DNA of 64,000 nt from positions 397,639 to 461,638 of the forward strand of contig NZ_FNUJ01000008.1 of assembly GCF_900107925.1 (NCBI RefSeq), written 5' to 3'. The stretch comes from Amycolatopsis pretoriensis. GTDB lineage: Bacteria > Actinomycetota > Actinomycetes > Mycobacteriales > Pseudonocardiaceae. Both the position numbers and the translations under genes were made by a program. Shown one piece after another: positions 27,541-36,707 of the stretch (positions are counted from its first letter, which is position 1; every line of letters begins with the position of its first letter). The notes under the pieces are model-generated. The model was not told the origin of the DNA. It saw nothing but the letters and a program-made list of their open reading frames with translations, and did not search any database.

Positions 27541-27698
27541 CGGGGCGATGCTCCGCCTGACCCCACCGCCCGCGGAACGCTGGGCCGAAGAGGCGCTTCG
27601 ATGGTCATCAACGACTCGTTCATCGCATCCGGCGAGGTGAACGACTCGTTCATGACGTCACCGGCCGCCGGCCGGCCGCACCGATCCGACTTCGCCGG
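27541..27698. repeat. Palindrome-rich repeat, copy 2
   Basis: Direct repeat of 27044-27220. It carries a variant palindrome at 27608-27622 and the exact 15-mer TGAACGACTCGTTCA at 27638-27652, then continues into a tail (27688-27738: cgacttcgccggagccc, ccctccctggggg, gcgtatcg) that recurs at 40542-40594. Confidence 0.85.
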
Positions 27699-27863
27699 AG
27701 CCCACCCTCCCTGGGGGCCACCTGTCCCAAGCGTATCGACCCTGACCGACCGAAACCCCCATCGGCCACACCCCACCCCCAAGTTGTCCACAACCCCCGT
27801 CACCTGTGGACAACCCGCCCCACCCGCCGACACCCGCCCGCCGTTTCGGGTAAAAATGGACAC

Positions 27864-28475
27864 GTGGACGTGGACCTGGTCGTGCCGATGAAACACCCCC
27901 GCGACGGCAAGTCGCGGCTGCGTGGTGCCGTCGAACCCGATCGGCATCCCGCGCTCGTCCTCGCGCTGGCCGCCGACACGCTCGCCGCCGTCACCTCGAC
28001 CGCGCGGGTCCGGCGGGTGATCCTCGTCGCCGCCGATCCGGCCGCGCTCGCGGAGCTGGCCGAGATGGGCGTCGAGGTCGTCGCCGAACCCGCCGAACAG
28101 ACCCTCAACGCCGCCTTCCGCCACGGTGCCGACCTGCTCCGTAAGGACGACCCCCACGCCGTCGTCGGCGCTCTCCAGGCCGACCTCCCCGCCCTGCGCG
28201 CCATCGACCTGACCGAAGCCATCGCCGAAGCCGGAGGAAAAAGAGCCTTCGTCGCCGACCGCCAAGGCACCGGCACCACCCTCCTGCTGTCCGCGCCCGG
28301 CGCCCCCCTCGACCCGCGCTTCGGGCCCGGCTCGGCCCGGCTCCACCAAGCCTCCGGCGCCGTCCCGCTCCGGGGAAGGCTCCCGAGCCTGCGCAGCGAC
28401 GTCGACACGCCCGAAGACCTCGCCCACGTCAAAACCCTGGGTGTCGGGAAACACACCGCCGAGCTGTTCACCTGA
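27864..28475 (+). CDS. cofC: 2-phospho-L-lactate / phosphoenolpyruvate guanylyltransferase (F420 synthesis)
   Basis: CofC/FbiD (203 residues) activates a three-carbon phosphate with GTP in coenzyme F420 biosynthesis. Nucleotide-binding start is LVVPMKHPRDGKSRLRG, followed by GALQADLPALRAIDL and the late DVDTPEDLAHV. In mycobacteria (Rv2983) the substrate is phosphoenolpyruvate; that is likely but not proven here. It starts at GTG, with a TAAAAA hexamer just upstream that would give a very short leader. It is the first of three genes with ppk1 and mutT1. Confidence 0.92.
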   Translation: MDVDLVVPMKHPRDGKSRLRGAVEPDRHPALVLALAADTLAAVTSTARVRRVILVAADPAALAELAEMGVEVVAEPAEQTLNAAFRHGADLLRKDDPHAVVGALQADLPALRAIDLTEAIAEAGGKRAFVADRQGTGTTLLLSAPGAPLDPRFGPGSARLHQASGAVPLRGRLPSLRSDVDTPEDLAHVKTLGVGKHTAELFT

Positions 28476-28517
28476 CCTTCACCGCGGCCTGCGCAATTCG
28501 GCGTGGCGTGGTGAAGA

Positions 28518-30899
28518 ATGGGGTCCGTGAGCACAGACGACGGCGGCACGCCCGCACCGCGGAGGCGACGGAACCCGGCGAGCGGATCTTCGGAGACCGC
28601 GAAGAAGTCCACGGCCGCCAAACCCGCCGCGGCGAAGAAGGTCCCGTCGAAGTCCACCGCGCGCGACACCGCGGCTCGTGCCACCGCCGGCAAGGCCAGG
28701 ACCCGCAAGACCACCACCGCGGCGGCCACCCCGGCCGCGACCCGGCGCCGCAGCTCCGCGCAGGGCAACCCGCGCGGCGCCGAGGAGTTCCGCGCCGTCC
28801 CGTCGGCGCCGCCCGCCGTCACCGCCGCGCCGACCGCCGTCGAGACGCTGCCGGACGACCGGTACTTCAACCGCGAGCTGTCGTGGCAGGACTTCAACGC
28901 CCGCGTGCTCGCGCTGGCCGAGGACGAGTCGCAGCCGCTGCTCGAACGGACGAAGTTCCTCGCCATCTTCGCGTCCAATCTGGACGAGTTCTACATGGTC
29001 CGCGTCGCCGGCCTGAAGCGCCGCGACGAGACCGGCCTGCTGGTGCGCAGCGCCGACGGCCTCACCCCGCGCGAACAGCTGGACTACATCGCCAAGCGCA
29101 ACCAGGACCTCGTCGAGCAGCAGACCGGCGCGTTCGAGAAGGGCCTGCGCCCGCTGCTGGCCGAGCACGACATCCGGATCGTCGGCTGGACCGACCTCTC
29201 CGGCGCCGACCAGCTCCGGCTCTCCAGCTACTTCTCCGAGCAGATCTTCCCGGTGCTGACGCCCCTGGCCGTCGACCCGGCGCACCCGTTCCCCTACATT
29301 TCGGGCCTTTCGCTCAACCTCGCGGTCACCGTGCGCGACCCGGAAGGCGGCACCGAGCGCTTCGCCCGTGTGAAGGTGCCGAGCAACGTCGCACGCCTGA
29401 TGCGCGTCGAGACCGAGCGCACCAGCCGGACGGCCACGTTCCTCCCCCTCGAAGAGCTCATCGCCGCGCACCTCGGCGAGCTGTTCACCGGCATGGACGT
29501 CACCGAGCACCACGTCTTCCGCGTCACCCGCAACGCCGACTTCGAGGTCGACGAAGACCGTGACGAAGACCTCCTGCAGGCCCTCGAGCGCGAGCTGGCG
29601 CAGCGCCGGTTCGGCCCGCCGGTGCGCCTCGAGGTCGCGCAGGACATGAGCGAGCACATGCTCGAGCTGCTGCTGCGCGAGCTGGACGTCGACCCGGCGG
29701 ACGTCGTCGAGGTGCCCGGCCTGCTCGACCTGACCTGCCTGCACCAGCTGTCCGGAGTGGACCGCAAGGAGCTGAAGGACCGGCCGTTCGTCCCGGCGAC
29801 GCACCCGGCGTTCGGCGAGCGCGAGACGCCGAAAAGCGTGTTCGCGACGCTGCGCGAGGGCGACGTGCTGGTGCACCACCCGTACGACTCGTTCTCCACG
29901 AGCGTGCAGCGCTTCATCGAGCAGGCCGCGGCCGACTCGAAGGTCCTCGCGATCAAGCAGACGCTGTACCGGACCTCCGGTGATTCCCCGATCGTCGACG
30001 CGCTGATCGACGCCGCCGAGGCGGGCAAGCAGGTCGTCGCGCTGGTCGAGATCAAGGCGCGGTTCGACGAGCAGGCCAACATCACCTGGGCGCGGACGCT
30101 GGAACGCGCGGGCGTGCACGTCGTGTACGGCCTGGTCGGGCTGAAGACGCACTGCAAGGTGTCGATGATCGTGCGCCAGGAGGGCTCGACCATCCGCCGC
30201 TACTGCCACATCGGCACCGGCAACTACAACCCGAAGACCGCGCGGCTCTACGAGGACATCGGCCTGTTCACCGCCGACCCGAGCATCGGCGCGGACGTCA
30301 CCGACCTGTTCAACGTCCTCACCGGCTACTCCCGCCAGGACACCTACCGGACGATCCTGACCTCGCCGCACGGCATCCGCCGCGGCATCGTGCGCGCGAT
30401 CGGCGAAGAGATCGAGCTGGCGCGGGCCGGGCAGGACGCCGGGATCCGGATCAAGTGCAACTCGCTGGTCGACGAGCAGGTCATCGACGCGCTCTACCAC
30501 GCGTCGCAGGCCGGGGTGCCGGTCGAGATCGTGGTGCGCGGGATCTGCACGCTCAAGCCCGGCGTCGAAGGGCTGTCGGAGAACATCCACGTCCGCTCGA
30601 TCCTCGGCCGGTTCCTGGAGCATTCGCGGATCTTCAACTTCCGCGCCGGCGGCACGCACTGGATCGGCAGCGCGGACATGATGCACCGCAACCTCGACCG
30701 GCGGATCGAGGCGCTGGTGCGGGTCAAGGACCCGAAGCTCACCGCGCAGCTCGACAACATCTTCGACTCGGCGCTGGACCCGGCGACGCGCTGCTGGGTG
30801 CTGACCGCGAGCGGCGAGTGGTCGCCGTTCCCGGCGGACGGTTCCCGGGTGCGCGACCACCAGCTGGAGCTGGCGAAGCTGCACGGGGCCGCCGGATGA
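28518..30899 (+). CDS. ppk1: Polyphosphate kinase 1 with Lys/Ala-rich N-terminal extension
   Basis: PPK1 (793 residues from ATG 28518; GTG 28527 is an alternative) makes polyphosphate from ATP. The conserved domain starts near RYFNRELSWQDFN. The autophosphorylated His is in YCHIGTGNYN (about residue 564), and the second conserved His region is YGLVGLKTHCKVSM. The first 110 or so residues are a disordered Lys/Ala/Thr-rich stretch (SSETAKKSTAAKPAAAKK) like the tails of the HU proteins encoded nearby. The ATGA overlap with the next gene couples it to mutT1. Confidence 0.95.
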   Translation: MGSVSTDDGGTPAPRRRRNPASGSSETAKKSTAAKPAAAKKVPSKSTARDTAARATAGKARTRKTTTAAATPAATRRRSSAQGNPRGAEEFRAVPSAPPAVTAAPTAVETLPDDRYFNRELSWQDFNARVLALAEDESQPLLERTKFLAIFASNLDEFYMVRVAGLKRRDETGLLVRSADGLTPREQLDYIAKRNQDLVEQQTGAFEKGLRPLLAEHDIRIVGWTDLSGADQLRLSSYFSEQIFPVLTPLAVDPAHPFPYISGLSLNLAVTVRDPEGGTERFARVKVPSNVARLMRVETERTSRTATFLPLEELIAAHLGELFTGMDVTEHHVFRVTRNADFEVDEDRDEDLLQALERELAQRRFGPPVRLEVAQDMSEHMLELLLRELDVDPADVVEVPGLLDLTCLHQLSGVDRKELKDRPFVPATHPAFGERETPKSVFATLREGDVLVHHPYDSFSTSVQRFIEQAAADSKVLAIKQTLYRTSGDSPIVDALIDAAEAGKQVVALVEIKARFDEQANITWARTLERAGVHVVYGLVGLKTHCKVSMIVRQEGSTIRRYCHIGTGNYNPKTARLYEDIGLFTADPSIGADVTDLFNVLTGYSRQDTYRTILTSPHGIRRGIVRAIGEEIELARAGQDAGIRIKCNSLVDEQVIDALYHASQAGVPVEIVVRGICTLKPGVEGLSENIHVRSILGRFLEHSRIFNFRAGGTHWIGSADMMHRNLDRRIEALVRVKDPKLTAQLDNIFDSALDPATRCWVLTASGEWSPFPADGSRVRDHQLELAKLHGAAG

Positions 30900-31849
30900 C
30901 CCACGAGGTACGGGCGGCCGGCGCGGTGCTGTGGCGCGTCGCCGGCGGGACGACGGAAGTCGCCCTGGTCCACCGCCCGCGGTACGACGACTGGTCGCTG
31001 CCGAAGGGAAAGCTCGACCCCGGCGAGACGATCGCCGAGGCGGCCGTGCGGGAAGTGCGCGAGGAGACGGGGTTCGAGGCGGTCCTGGGCCGTTACCTGG
31101 CCCGGACGGCGTACCCGGTGCCGGCCCGCGGCGGCAACGGCACGGTCCCGAAGACGGTCGACTACTTCAGCGCCAAGGCCGTGTCCGGCGAGTTCGCCGC
31201 GAACGACGAGGTCGACGAACTGCGCTGGCTCGTCCCGACGGCGGCGGAAAAACTGCTGACCCGGCCGGAAGACGTGCGGGTGCTGCGCGCTTTCTGCGAG
31301 CTCCCGGTGGGCCTGACGACGCTGGTGCTGGTGCGCCACGCGAAGGCGGGCAAGCGTGACGAATGGACCGGCGACGACGACCTGCGCCCGCTGTCGGAGG
31401 CGGGGCTGCGGCAGGCTTCGGCGCTGCGGCGGGTGCTGGGGCTGTTCGGCCCGGACCGGGTGCTTTCGGCGCCGCGGCTGCGGTGCGTGCAGACCGTGCA
31501 CGGGGTCGCCGAGGACCTCGGCGCCGAGGTTCGGCACGAGCCGCTGCTGTCGGAAGAGGGATACTGGCCGGACCCGGTGCTGGGCGTCGCGCGCCTGCTG
31601 GCGCTGGCCGGCGACGGCGGGACCCCGGTGGTGTGCAGCCAGGGCGGGGTGATCCCGGACCTGGTAAGCGCGCTGGCCGACCGCGACGGCGTGGAGCTGA
31701 CCGCGGCGCGCGGTGGCGTGGTGCCGAGCAAGAAGGGCTCGTTCTGGGTCCTGTCGTTCCGTGCGCCGACGGCCGAGGAGGGCCCGGTCCTCCTGGCGGC
31801 CGACTACTACCCGAGCGCGCTGCCGACGCCGTCGCCCAGCCACCGCTGA
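30896..31849 (+). CDS. mutT1: MutT1: Nudix hydrolase fused to histidine phosphatase domain
   Basis: A 317-residue two-domain enzyme. The Nudix box is complete (GKLDPGETIAEAAVREVREE, about residues 41-60). The C-terminal half is a histidine-phosphatase domain beginning LVLVRHAKAG (RHx motif) and containing LSEEGYWPDP. Mycobacterial MutT1, of the same length and position, hydrolyses 8-oxo-(d)GTP and diadenosine polyphosphates. The neighbouring PPK1 places it in a nucleotide and phosphate stress context. Confidence 0.94.
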   Translation: MTHEVRAAGAVLWRVAGGTTEVALVHRPRYDDWSLPKGKLDPGETIAEAAVREVREETGFEAVLGRYLARTAYPVPARGGNGTVPKTVDYFSAKAVSGEFAANDEVDELRWLVPTAAEKLLTRPEDVRVLRAFCELPVGLTTLVLVRHAKAGKRDEWTGDDDLRPLSEAGLRQASALRRVLGLFGPDRVLSAPRLRCVQTVHGVAEDLGAEVRHEPLLSEEGYWPDPVLGVARLLALAGDGGTPVVCSQGGVIPDLVSALADRDGVELTAARGGVVPSKKGSFWVLSFRAPTAEEGPVLLAADYYPSALPTPSPSHR

Positions 31850-31926
31850 GGCGGCGCTGTCCCGCGACAGCGTCGTGACAGTCGATCTTGGTGTACTGGT
31901 ACCGGGTCCCGCTGGGCTGCGCCGGG

Positions 31927-34767
31927 CTAGGGGTACGGCGCATCCCGGGCGGGGGGCCCGGCCGCCGGCACCGTCGCCAGCAGAGCCTGGATCTCCGGGA
32001 TGCGGGGGTCGCCGAGGCGCTGGCAGACGCTCAGCGCCTCGGCCCAGTGCCGCCGCGCCTCCTCGCCGCGGCCCGTGCGGAGCTTCAGCCGGCCGAGGGT
32101 GATCCGGACGTCGATGGTGCCGTATTCGGCGTTCAGCTCCTTCAGCTCGGCGAGCGCTTTCAGGCCCGCCTTCTCCGCTTCGTCGTACCGCCCGGCACCT
32201 TCGAGCGCCTCGGCGACGTTGCCCAGCGCCAGCGCCGCGTGGTAACGGTCACCCAGTCCCTCGAAGGCGTCACGGGCCGCCTCGGCCGCGTCGGCGGCGT
32301 TGTCGTAGTTGCGCAGGCCGATGCGGCTGGCGCTGACGTTGAGCAGCGCGTGCGGCACGAACGTCCGCTGGCCGTGGTCGCGGGCGAGCCGGACCGCCTG
32401 CAGCGCGTGGCGCTCGGCCTCGGCGTACTCGGCCCGGACGTAGTACGCGCCGGCCAGGTTGGACAGGATCGCCACGGCCAGCGCGGTCCCGTCGCCGGTC
32501 TCCGACGCCGCGCGCGCCTCCTCCAGGGCTTCGAGTGCCTTGTCGGGCTGCAGGGTGCGCAGGTAGGCCGAGCCGAGGTTGTTGGCGCTGTACTGCAGGC
32601 CCGTGTTGTCGCCGGCGACGCGGGTGGCGGTGACGGCCGTGCGAGCCGTCGTGATCCAGTCGTCGCGGTCGTGGCGTTCGGCGAAGAACCCGCGCAGCAG
32701 CCAGGCGAGCTTCCACGCGTGGGCGGTGAAGCCGGTTTCGGCCGCGATGCCGACGAGCGCGGTGAGGGCCGCGCGTTCGGTCGTGTACCAGGCGATCGTC
32801 TGTTCGTGCTGGGTGAACGGGACGGCGGGCAGCGGCGGGGCGTCGAGCGCGATGTCGTCGGTGAGCAGGTCGGGGCGGACGAGCTTGGTCGCTTCGGCGA
32901 CGCTCGCGAGGTACCAGTCGAGGAGCCGGCGCAGCGCCGCCGCGCGTTCGGCCGCGCTCGACTCGGTTTCGACGAGCTCGGCGGCGTAGACGCGCAGGAG
33001 GTCGTGGAACTGGTAGCGGTCGGTGCCGGGCTGGTTGAGCAGGTGCGCGGCGGCGAGCTGGTCGGCCAGCTCGCGGGCTTCCCGCAGGTCCGCACCGGCG
33101 AGCGCGGCGGCCGAGGACAGGCTGAAGCCGTGGCCGGGGTGCAGGCCGAGCAGCCGGAAGAACCGCGCGGCGGCCGGGCGCAACGCCTTGTACGACCACG
33201 AGAACGCGGCCCGCAGGTCGGTGCCGGCGTCCTGCGGGTCGCGCAGGGTGTCCAGGCGCAGCCGCTGGTCGCGCAGCTCTTCGACGATCCCCGCGAGCGA
33301 GACGCCGGAGAACCGCGACGCGCGTTCCCCGGCCAGCGCGAGCGCCAGCGGGAGCCGGCCGCACAGCTGGACGAGCTCGGCGACGGCGTCCGGTTCGGCG
33401 GCGAGGCGTTGCGGCCCGACGCTGCCGGCGAGCAGCGCGGCGGCGTCGACGTCGTCGAAGGAGCGCAAGGCGATCCGGCGGGCGCCGTCGCGGGCGACGA
33501 GGCCGCGCAGCTGGTTGCGGCTGGTCACGACGACGAGGTTGTCCGGCCCCGGCAGCAGCGGCCGGACCTGGTCGGCGTCGCGGGCGTTGTCGAGCAGCAT
33601 GAGCGTGCGGCTGCCGGCGAGGCGGCTGCGCAGGAGCGCGGAACGTTCCTCCACTGTGGAAGGCAGGGTTTCCGCCGGGACGCCGAGGGCGCGCAGGAAG
33701 CCGGCCAGCGCGGCGCCGGGCGTGACGGGGGTGCCCGCGGAGTGCCCGCGCAGGTCGAGGAAGAGCTGGCCGCCGGCGAAGCGGTCGCGGACGCGGTGCG
33801 ACCAGTGCACGGCCAGCGACGTCTTCCCGACCCCGGCGGTCCCTTCGATGACGACGATGCCGGACGCGCCGCCGGGCGGCAGGCGGTCGAGTTCGGCGAG
33901 TTCGGGACCGCGCCCGGTGAAGCCGGCGACGTCGAAGGGCAGCTGGCGCGGCACAGTGTGCACAGCCGGCTCGGTGTCGGCGGCCAGTAGTTCGGCGTGG
34001 AGGCGGCGCAGGTCCTCACCGGGTTCGACGCCCAGTTCGTCGGCCAGGAGGGCGCGCAGCCCGGCGTAGCGGGACAGCGCTTCGGCGCGGCGGCCGGACC
34101 GCGCGAGGACGCGCACCAGCCGTTCCCACAACGATTCCCGCAGCGGGTGCTGGGCGACGAGGTCGGTGAGTTCGGCGATGAGCCGGGCGTCGGGGACGAG
34201 CCCGGTGTCGAGGTCGATGCGCTGTTCGACGGCGAAGAGGTACCGCTCGGTCAGCAGCGGCCCCCATTCGGCGGCGAGCACGGGAGAGCCGACGCCTTCG
34301 AGCGGAGCACCACCCCAGGCGGCGAGCGCGGCGGTGAGCAGGGCCCGGCGACGGGTGGGTTCGGTGGAGGCGGCGGCCTGGTCGAGGGTGCGCAGGAAGC
34401 GCAGCGCGTCCACCCGGGACGGGTCGACGACCAGCCGGTACCCGTCCGGTTCGGTGACGACGGTGTCTTCGCCGCACAGCCGGCGCAGCCGCATGACGTA
34501 GGTCTGGAGGCTGCCGCGGATGTGCGCGGGCGGGGCCTCGCCCCACACACCGCGAGCGAGGGCGTCGATCGTCACCAGGCGGCCCGCGGACAGGGCGAGG
34601 GTCGCGAGCAGGGCACGCTGCCGGGAGCTGGTCAGCACGACCGGTGAGCCGCCGACGAGCGCCTGGAACGGGCCGAGCAGCCGGATGTCGATGGTGGTCG
34701 CCCCCAGGTTCGCCGCGCCGCGGGACACCGCCGGACGCGGACCCCGAGGAAGGCAGCGTGGCATCAC
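31927..34767 (-). CDS. SARP/AfsR-type regulator (HTH-BTAD-NB-ARC-TPR)
   Basis: A 946-residue multidomain activator. An OmpR-type DNA-binding domain (IDIRLLGPFQALVGG; TSSRQRALLATLAL), a BTAD domain (PLRESLWERLVRVLARSGRR), an NB-ARC ATPase with Walker A GTAGVGKTSLAVHW and a C-terminal TPR region are present. Such AfsR-like proteins often control antibiotic clusters, but no cluster is in the window. It interrupts the mutT1-hupB neighbourhood. The start is uncertain: GTG 34767, ATG 34764 or GTG 34728; none has a strong ribosome site. Confidence 0.9.
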   Translation of the reverse strand: MMPRCLPRGPRPAVSRGAANLGATTIDIRLLGPFQALVGGSPVVLTSSRQRALLATLALSAGRLVTIDALARGVWGEAPPAHIRGSLQTYVMRLRRLCGEDTVVTEPDGYRLVVDPSRVDALRFLRTLDQAAASTEPTRRRALLTAALAAWGGAPLEGVGSPVLAAEWGPLLTERYLFAVEQRIDLDTGLVPDARLIAELTDLVAQHPLRESLWERLVRVLARSGRRAEALSRYAGLRALLADELGVEPGEDLRRLHAELLAADTEPAVHTVPRQLPFDVAGFTGRGPELAELDRLPPGGASGIVVIEGTAGVGKTSLAVHWSHRVRDRFAGGQLFLDLRGHSAGTPVTPGAALAGFLRALGVPAETLPSTVEERSALLRSRLAGSRTLMLLDNARDADQVRPLLPGPDNLVVVTSRNQLRGLVARDGARRIALRSFDDVDAAALLAGSVGPQRLAAEPDAVAELVQLCGRLPLALALAGERASRFSGVSLAGIVEELRDQRLRLDTLRDPQDAGTDLRAAFSWSYKALRPAAARFFRLLGLHPGHGFSLSSAAALAGADLREARELADQLAAAHLLNQPGTDRYQFHDLLRVYAAELVETESSAAERAAALRRLLDWYLASVAEATKLVRPDLLTDDIALDAPPLPAVPFTQHEQTIAWYTTERAALTALVGIAAETGFTAHAWKLAWLLRGFFAERHDRDDWITTARTAVTATRVAGDNTGLQYSANNLGSAYLRTLQPDKALEALEEARAASETGDGTALAVAILSNLAGAYYVRAEYAEAERHALQAVRLARDHGQRTFVPHALLNVSASRIGLRNYDNAADAAEAARDAFEGLGDRYHAALALGNVAEALEGAGRYDEAEKAGLKALAELKELNAEYGTIDVRITLGRLKLRTGRGEEARRHWAEALSVCQRLGDPRIPEIQALLATVPAAGPPARDAPYP

Positions 34768-35169
34768 TCGGCCGGGCGCTCAAGCAACTTTGCGAAATTG
34801 GGCGGAACCGGTTGCGGGGCGGGCGGGTGCTCCGAGCGGGTGGTGCACGGGTCCCGTTCGGACGGCCGATCTTGGCAGCGGGTAACGCGGGTTCCGGTGC
34901 GGGGCAAGGTGGGTTGCGGGCGGATCGCTTCTCCACCACCGGCCGACAGCCACCAGAATCGCTTCACCCATCAGGCAGGCCGAAGACCCGAGCCACCCCC
35001 GCGCGGCCCTTCGGCCGATCGCTTTTCCCCATCGGGTCCTCGAACACGGCAGGGCCCCGCGCACGAGATGCGCGGGGCCCTGGCCGTGAATGCCCTACGC
35101 CCAGCGGGGGTCACCCCCCAGGGGACCCCTGCTTTCACGTTACCGCAGGGGTACGACAGTTTCGGGTGG
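34768..35169. other. Intergenic region between SARP gene and hupB
   Basis: The 400 bp between the start of the SARP gene and the end of hupB have no convincing coding frame. They hold the presumed SARP promoter on the left and the hupB terminator hairpin at 35051-35081. No repeats or small genes were recognised. Confidence 0.6.
35051..35081. terminator. Terminator hairpin downstream of hupB
   Basis: A perfect 13-bp stem (AGGGCCCCGCGCA at 35051-35063 with its complement at 35069-35081) and a 5-base loop. It lies about 90 bp after the hupB stop. The same type of GGGCCCCGC hairpin follows both other HU genes. Confidence 0.88.
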
Positions 35170-35853
35170 TCAGCTCTTCTTCGCCGCCGTGGTGCGCCGG
35201 GCCGGAGCCTTGGTGGCCGTGGTCTTCCGGGCCGTCGTGGACTTCGCCGCGGTCGTCCTGGCCGCGGTCGTCTTCGCCGCCGCAGGCTTCGCGGCCGTCG
35301 TCTTCGCGGCCGTCGTCTTGGCCGTCGTTGTCTTCGCGGCCGTCGTCTTCGCCGCGGCTGCCTTCGGAGCCGCCTTCGCGCGGGACGTGGTCGCCTTCGC
35401 CGCCGTCGCCCGCGTTGTCGTCGCCGGCTTGGCCGCCGTCGCCCGCGTGCGCGTCGCCGTCGCCCGCGCCGTGGCCGGCTTGGCCGCGGCCGCGCGGGTG
35501 GTCGTCGCGCGGGAAGAGGTGGTGGCGCGGGAAGACGCGGCCGCGCGCTTCACCGGCGTGGCCTTCGGCAGCTTCTTCGCGCCGGAAATGACCTCCTTGA
35601 AGGTGGTCCCGGCGCGGAACGCGGGCACGTTGGTCTTCTTGACCTTCACGGCCTCGCCGGTACGCGGGTTGCGCGCGGTACGAGCGGCACGAGCGCGCTT
35701 CTCGAACACCCCGAAGCCGGTGATGTTGACCTTTTCGCCCTTGTTGACCGTCCGGATGATGATGTCGACCAGACCGTCGACCGCCTCGGAAGCGGCCTTC
35801 TTGTCGCCCAGGCGCTCCGTCAGCGCCTCGATCAGCTGGGCCTTGTTGGCCAT
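35170..35853 (-). CDS. hupB: HU-family nucleoid protein with Lys/Ala/Thr tail (HupB)
   Basis: A 227-residue HupB. An N-terminal HU domain (residues 1-95: MANKAQLIEALTERLGDKKA, then GFGVFEKRARAARTARNPRT) is followed by a basic tail of Ala-Lys-Thr repeats such as AAAKTTAAKTT. It packages and bends DNA; mycobacterial HupB also affects iron and growth. This copy is the syntenic one (mutT1-hupB-leuD order). It has the shared HU promoter upstream. Confidence 0.96.
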   Translation of the reverse strand: MANKAQLIEALTERLGDKKAASEAVDGLVDIIIRTVNKGEKVNITGFGVFEKRARAARTARNPRTGEAVKVKKTNVPAFRAGTTFKEVISGAKKLPKATPVKRAAASSRATTSSRATTTRAAAAKPATARATATRTRATAAKPATTTRATAAKATTSRAKAAPKAAAAKTTAAKTTTAKTTAAKTTAAKPAAAKTTAARTTAAKSTTARKTTATKAPARRTTAAKKS

Positions 35854-35912
35854 TCCAGTCCTCCAAGAAGGAAGTACTCGTCCACGGCCGCGTCGGGCCG
35901 ACTAGCGACACG

Positions 35913-35939
35913 GTATTACCAAGGCAGCACAAATTCCAA
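35913..35939 (-). promoter_or_regulatory. HU promoter 1
   Basis: TTGGAA (35939-35934) and TAATAC (35918-35913) are separated by 15 bp. The same arrangement with the same spacing precedes the other two HU genes, which supports a conserved promoter despite the short spacer. Confidence 0.6.
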
Positions 35940-36035
35940 ACGGCACGCGGAATCTTTCCCTTGCCCCGGGGCGGGTTCCGCCTCGCGGGAGATCCCCGCG
36001 AGAGCCGTTTGGCGTGGTGTCGCAGCCGACCGCAC

Positions 36036-36076
36036 CGGAGGCGGAATCCCTTGCACCGCAAGAGATTCCGCCTCCG
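36036..36076. terminator. Terminator of the leuCD operon
   Basis: A perfect 13-bp stem (cggaggcggaatc at 36036-36048 and complement 36064-36076) with a 15-base loop lies 7 bp after the leuD stop. A second hairpin (ctcgcggg...cccgcgag) sits just beyond it. Both could end leuCD transcription before hupB. Confidence 0.75.
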
Positions 36077-36082
36077 AAAGCG

Positions 36083-36685
36083 CTACGGAACGGCGATCGG
36101 CGTCGTCGTCGGCTTCCAGGACGGGCGGGCCGTCTCGAACGCATCGATCTCACCGGCATGGCGCAACGTGAGAGCGATGTCGTCGAGACCTTCGAGCAGC
36201 CGCCAGCGGACGTAGTCGTCGATCTGGAAGGGCGCGGTGAAGTCCTTGGCCCGCACGGTCTTGGTCTCGAGGTCGACCGTGACCTCGGTGCCGGGCTCGT
36301 TCTCCAGCAGCTTCCAGAGCAGCTCGACGTCGTGCTGCTCGCACTGCGCGGCCACCAGGCCGCCCTTGCCGGAGTTGCCCCGGAAGATGTCGGCGAACCG
36401 GGCGGAGATGACGACCCGGAAGCCGTAGTCCAGCAGCGCCCAGACGGCGTGCTCGCGGGACGATCCGGTGCCGAAGTCCGGCCCCGCGACGAGCACGCTG
36501 CCCCGCGAGAACGGCTCGGTGTTGAGGATGAAGTCCTGGTCACCGCGCCAGGCGGCGAACAGCCCGTCCTCGAACCCGGTCCGGGTCACCCGCTTGAGGT
36601 AGACCGCCGGGATGATCTGGTCGGTGTCCACGTTGGACCGGCGCAGCGGGACGCCGATGCCGGTGTGCTGGGTGAACGGTTCCAT
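36083..36685 (-). CDS. leuD: 3-isopropylmalate dehydratase small subunit
   Basis: LeuD (200 residues) pairs with LeuC to isomerise 2- and 3-isopropylmalate in leucine synthesis. The swivel domain has NVDTDQIIPAVYLKR and the glycine-rich GPDFGTGSSREHAVWAL. It follows leuC by 22 bp in one operon. Transcription is toward hupB. Confidence 0.97.
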   Translation of the reverse strand: MEPFTQHTGIGVPLRRSNVDTDQIIPAVYLKRVTRTGFEDGLFAAWRGDQDFILNTEPFSRGSVLVAGPDFGTGSSREHAVWALLDYGFRVVISARFADIFRGNSGKGGLVAAQCEQHDVELLWKLLENEPGTEVTVDLETKTVRAKDFTAPFQIDDYVRWRLLEGLDDIALTLRHAGEIDAFETARPSWKPTTTPIAVP

Positions 36686-36707
36686 GGTGGGTACTCCTCT
36701 CGGGAGG

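Larger units (their letters stand above)
26454..27863. other. Gene-free 1.4-kb region with direct and inverted repeats
   Basis: No reading frame here has protein-like composition; the open frames are GC-driven and Pro/Arg/Gly-rich. It holds a 20-bp direct repeat (26527-26546 and 26611-26630, ggtgatcggcggtggtcggg), repeated ccggcctggcgcccc at 26768 and 26841, and the two-copy 160-180-bp palindromic repeat annotated separately. It separates plsC from cofC. Confidence 0.75.

Noticed and set aside
26504..27640. Plus-strand 378-codon frame in the repeat region
   Set aside because: Pro/Arg-rich with no ribosome site, and it crosses the palindromic repeats; non-coding repeat DNA explains it better.
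27130..27652. Spaced palindromes that could suggest a CRISPR array
   Set aside because: Only a few short copies, irregular spacing, repeated spacers and no cas genes.
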